From the NCBI RefSeq assembly GCF_010500915.1, contig NZ_JAAAWP010000002.1, positions 248,001 to 312,000 on the forward strand: DNA of 64,000 nucleotides, written 5' to 3'. This document shows positions 62,233 through 64,000 of this stretch, in pieces. Both the position numbers and the translations under genes were made by a program. The notes under the pieces are model-generated. The model saw only the letters and a list, made by a program, of their open reading frames with translations, ran no database searches and had not been told where the DNA came from. Origin of the DNA: Alteromonas hispanica (GTDB lineage: Bacteria > Pseudomonadota > Gammaproteobacteria > Enterobacterales > Alteromonadaceae). Position 1 is the stretch's first letter. Each line of letters begins with the position of its first letter.

Positions 62233-64000
62233 CTAATCCTTTTGACTTTCTACATTACACAAAAAGCGCTGTACTAAGCATTTGAGGCTATTATTAGTCT
62301 CCTTTTTTCCTGAGGTTTCTATAACGCCTGCCAGTGTTGCATAGTTGAGTTCTTGCTTTGATAACAAGGGTATTAGTTTTTCACTAGTGCATTGGGGGTA
62401 GGTTGCGAATATTGCATCGTGAAAGCAATCGCCAAAGTTGATTGAGCTCGCCTGGTGTTTAGAACAATTATCTTGCCGCTTAATCGTATTGTTATATCTA
62501 CACGCATTTTCGGATATAGATTTTGCCAGGGAAGAGACTATAGGCCAAACGCTTTCTAGATGCCTATATCCGCTTACAAAGTGCGATAGCTTTTTGATGT
62601 ACAGGTCTTGCAACTGGTAGCTAATATAAGTGAAAGGAAGTTGTTTTCGGTGACTCTCATAGATATTGTTAAGTATAGACTCTTCTTCTTTTGCGCGGCT
62701 TGAAAGAGAATAAATGCTTAGCGCACTCACTTCTCCACTAGCTTTATTTCTTTTTTCACCCCTATACACGCACTTGAAATGATTGGCATCCCAAAACATA
62801 TTTACATGTTCGTCGATTCCGTAAGAGGTAGTTAAAAAATCCACTTTTTTTCTGCTTGCCGCCTGCTTTATCTCACTAAGAATAGCTTTACCAAATCCCT
62901 TTCTTTGATACTTAGGGTGTACAGCAATACGGTTGATACGCCAGTAGGTTAACGCAGCATTTTTACCATTAGCGGTGAGCAATGTAATTCGTTGAGCGCT
63001 CAAGTGACCTTTAGGTCTTCGTTTCCCTATGGCAATATCATCCCCCAACTCTTGAAGCGCATTACCGCCTTCTTTATTGACTACCGCGGCGCCCACAACA
63101 CGAGAATGTTGAAAGTGCACGAATAAAATAAGGTCAGGGCTGTCCATTAGGCGCATGAGATCGTCTGGTGAAGTTTGATAATGCGCAAGGGCTAATAAAC
63201 TCATTACTTGAGAAAGCTCAGCCTCGCTAAGACGGGTAAACGCTGTAGCCACTATTTTTGGCTGTATATTTAGCACATTGTTTTTTAAATGATTTTCAAT
63301 ACTGGTCTTTTGATTATCTACTTTGTCGTTAAGTTGCTTCTGTCTCAACTCGTCAGTGCTGTTAGCAGAATTAGCCGATAACTCATTAGTTGATGAAGCG
63401 TTAACGTCTTCAAACAAGAACACACCTCTTAAAAAGTCCTCGATAGGATCATTTTCCAACCAGCGCAGTGGCGTTGTAAGTTCTATCTGATTAAGGTCGG
63501 TGCTTTTTGTGCGTTTTAGGAAGTTGGTTAAACGCGGCATAAGTTTATGCAGGAAGCCACTTCCGCTCCCCTCATAACCTTGAATAGTGGTGCTTAATAC
63601 CCAGCTACAGTTTTTTTCAACAATTTCAAAAAGCATAGGCAGAGGAAAGGAGGCGGCTTCGTCGATAAGGATAACGTCATTATTACCTTGCTTAAGCAGT
63701 GTATTATCGGGGGCCATCCACTCGATAACACCATCTCCCAATATGTACTTTTTATCAGAAATTTTACGCATCTTTAGAAGCTGAGTACTTTCTGATATCT
63801 TCTCAAATTTGTTAAAAACAACATGTACATTGTCTATAAGGGTACTCGTTAACAACACCCGTTTGCCTTTACACAACAGGTACCAAGCAAATATACCTAA
63901 TAATGTCGATTTTCCGCGGCCTCTTGGCGCAGAAACAATTGTGTTTAGATTGCCGTTGCTATATCGCTCACAAAGTACGTCAAATGCCTGCTTCTGTTGG
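62233..64000 (-). CDS. tmcA: tRNA(Met) cytidine acetyltransferase TmcA (N-terminus outside the window)
   Basis: The frame runs open from the stop at 62233 to the window end, so the N-terminus is missing. The visible part starts upstream of Walker A, SAPRGRGKST (about 63897-63929), includes the Walker B-like VILIDEAAS and TTIQGYEGSG, and a GNAT domain (NRIAVHPKYQRKGFGKAILSEIK). TmcA uses ATP and acetyl-CoA to acetylate C34 of elongator tRNA-Met. It carries an extra low-complexity Asn/Ser stretch around NASSTNELSANSANS. It is convergent with the TonB2 operon. Confidence 0.92.
   Translation of the reverse strand, partial: QQKQAFDVLCERYSNGNLNTIVSAPRGRGKSTLLGIFAWYLLCKGKRVLLTSTLIDNVHVVFNKFEKISESTQLLKMRKISDKKYILGDGVIEWMAPDNTLLKQGNNDVILIDEAASFPLPMLFEIVEKNCSWVLSTTIQGYEGSGSGFLHKLMPRLTNFLKRTKSTDLNQIELTTPLRWLENDPIEDFLRGVFLFEDVNASSTNELSANSANSTDELRQKQLNDKVDNQKTSIENHLKNNVLNIQPKIVATAFTRLSEAELSQVMSLLALAHYQTSPDDLMRLMDSPDLILFVHFQHSRVVGAAVVNKEGGNALQELGDDIAIGKRRPKGHLSAQRITLLTANGKNAALTYWRINRIAVHPKYQRKGFGKAILSEIKQAASRKKVDFLTTSYGIDEHVNMFWDANHFKCVYRGEKRNKASGEVSALSIYSLSSRAKEEESILNNIYESHRKQLPFTYISYQLQDLYIKKLSHFVSGYRHLESVWPIVSSLAKSISENACRYNNTIKRQDNCSKHQASSINFGDCFHDAIFATYPQCTSEKLIPLLSKQELNYATLAGVIETSGKKETNNSLKCLVQRFLCNVESQKD

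Overview
The window looks like a chromosomal segment of a marine gammaproteobacterium of the Alteromonas type. The evidence is the gene content and order: a polar-flagellum chemotaxis operon with parC and parP, TyrR/phenylalanine hydroxylase genes, a psp/sap locus, the recX-alaS-csrA-tRNA order, and large TonB-dependent receptors whose signal peptides start MFKxSKxATSVKLA. Composition is even, with no integrase, transposase, phage gene or CRISPR array. I read it as core chromosome with a few lineage-specific gene neighbourhoods. Species-level assignment is inference.

Layout. 1-6.9 kb: chemotaxis operon (end of cheY, cheZ, cheA, cheB, parC, parP, cheW, a DUF2802 gene). 7.0-14.8 kb: methionine block, with MetJ boxes, metA, a methionine synthase encoded as two in-frame genes, a DUF938 methyltransferase, ppnP, and metR behind an OxyR-like LysR gene. 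14.9-17.3 kb: beta-carbonic anhydrase plus a SulP transporter. 17.5-21.6 kb: an orphan betI-like regulator, an M13 peptidase lipoprotein and a DUF482 protein. 21.8-26.1 kb: recX, alaS, csrA, tRNA-Ser and two identical tRNA-Arg genes. 26.3-29.7 kb: the sodium-pumping oxaloacetate decarboxylase oadGAB. 29.7-38.1 kb: pspF-sapABCDF on the minus strand, divergent from pspABC. 38.2-46.6 kb: amino-acid catabolism, with phhA, tyrR, a fumarylacetoacetase-family gene, maiA, an Lrp-type regulator, a Leu/Phe dehydrogenase, SRP RNA, a ComFB gene and tryptophan dioxygenase. 46.9-62.2 kb: two tandem TonB-dependent receptors, a methyltransferase, two 2-oxoglutarate/Fe(II) oxygenase-type genes, and a full TtpC-type TonB2 energising operon. 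62.2-64 kb: tmcA, cut by the window end.

How the genes work together. The chemotaxis genes encode the kinase, its outputs, and the ParC/ParP pair that in Vibrio places the array at the pole. MetA and MetH catalyse the first committed and last steps of methionine synthesis. The aromatic cluster carries TyrR boxes in front of both phhA and tyrR. The final 15 kb put outer-membrane receptors next to the inner-membrane motor that energises such receptors, with three putative modifying enzymes between them. This is my best candidate for an undescribed system.

The most notable single observations are these. The methionine synthase is split by one in-frame UAG that is itself part of a strong ribosome-binding site. 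The two receptors share a bipartite leader with identical spacing. The CheA linker repeats resemble the CheZ C-terminus. The OxyR-like regulator lacks the peroxide-sensing cysteine. SapD has a degenerate ATPase site.
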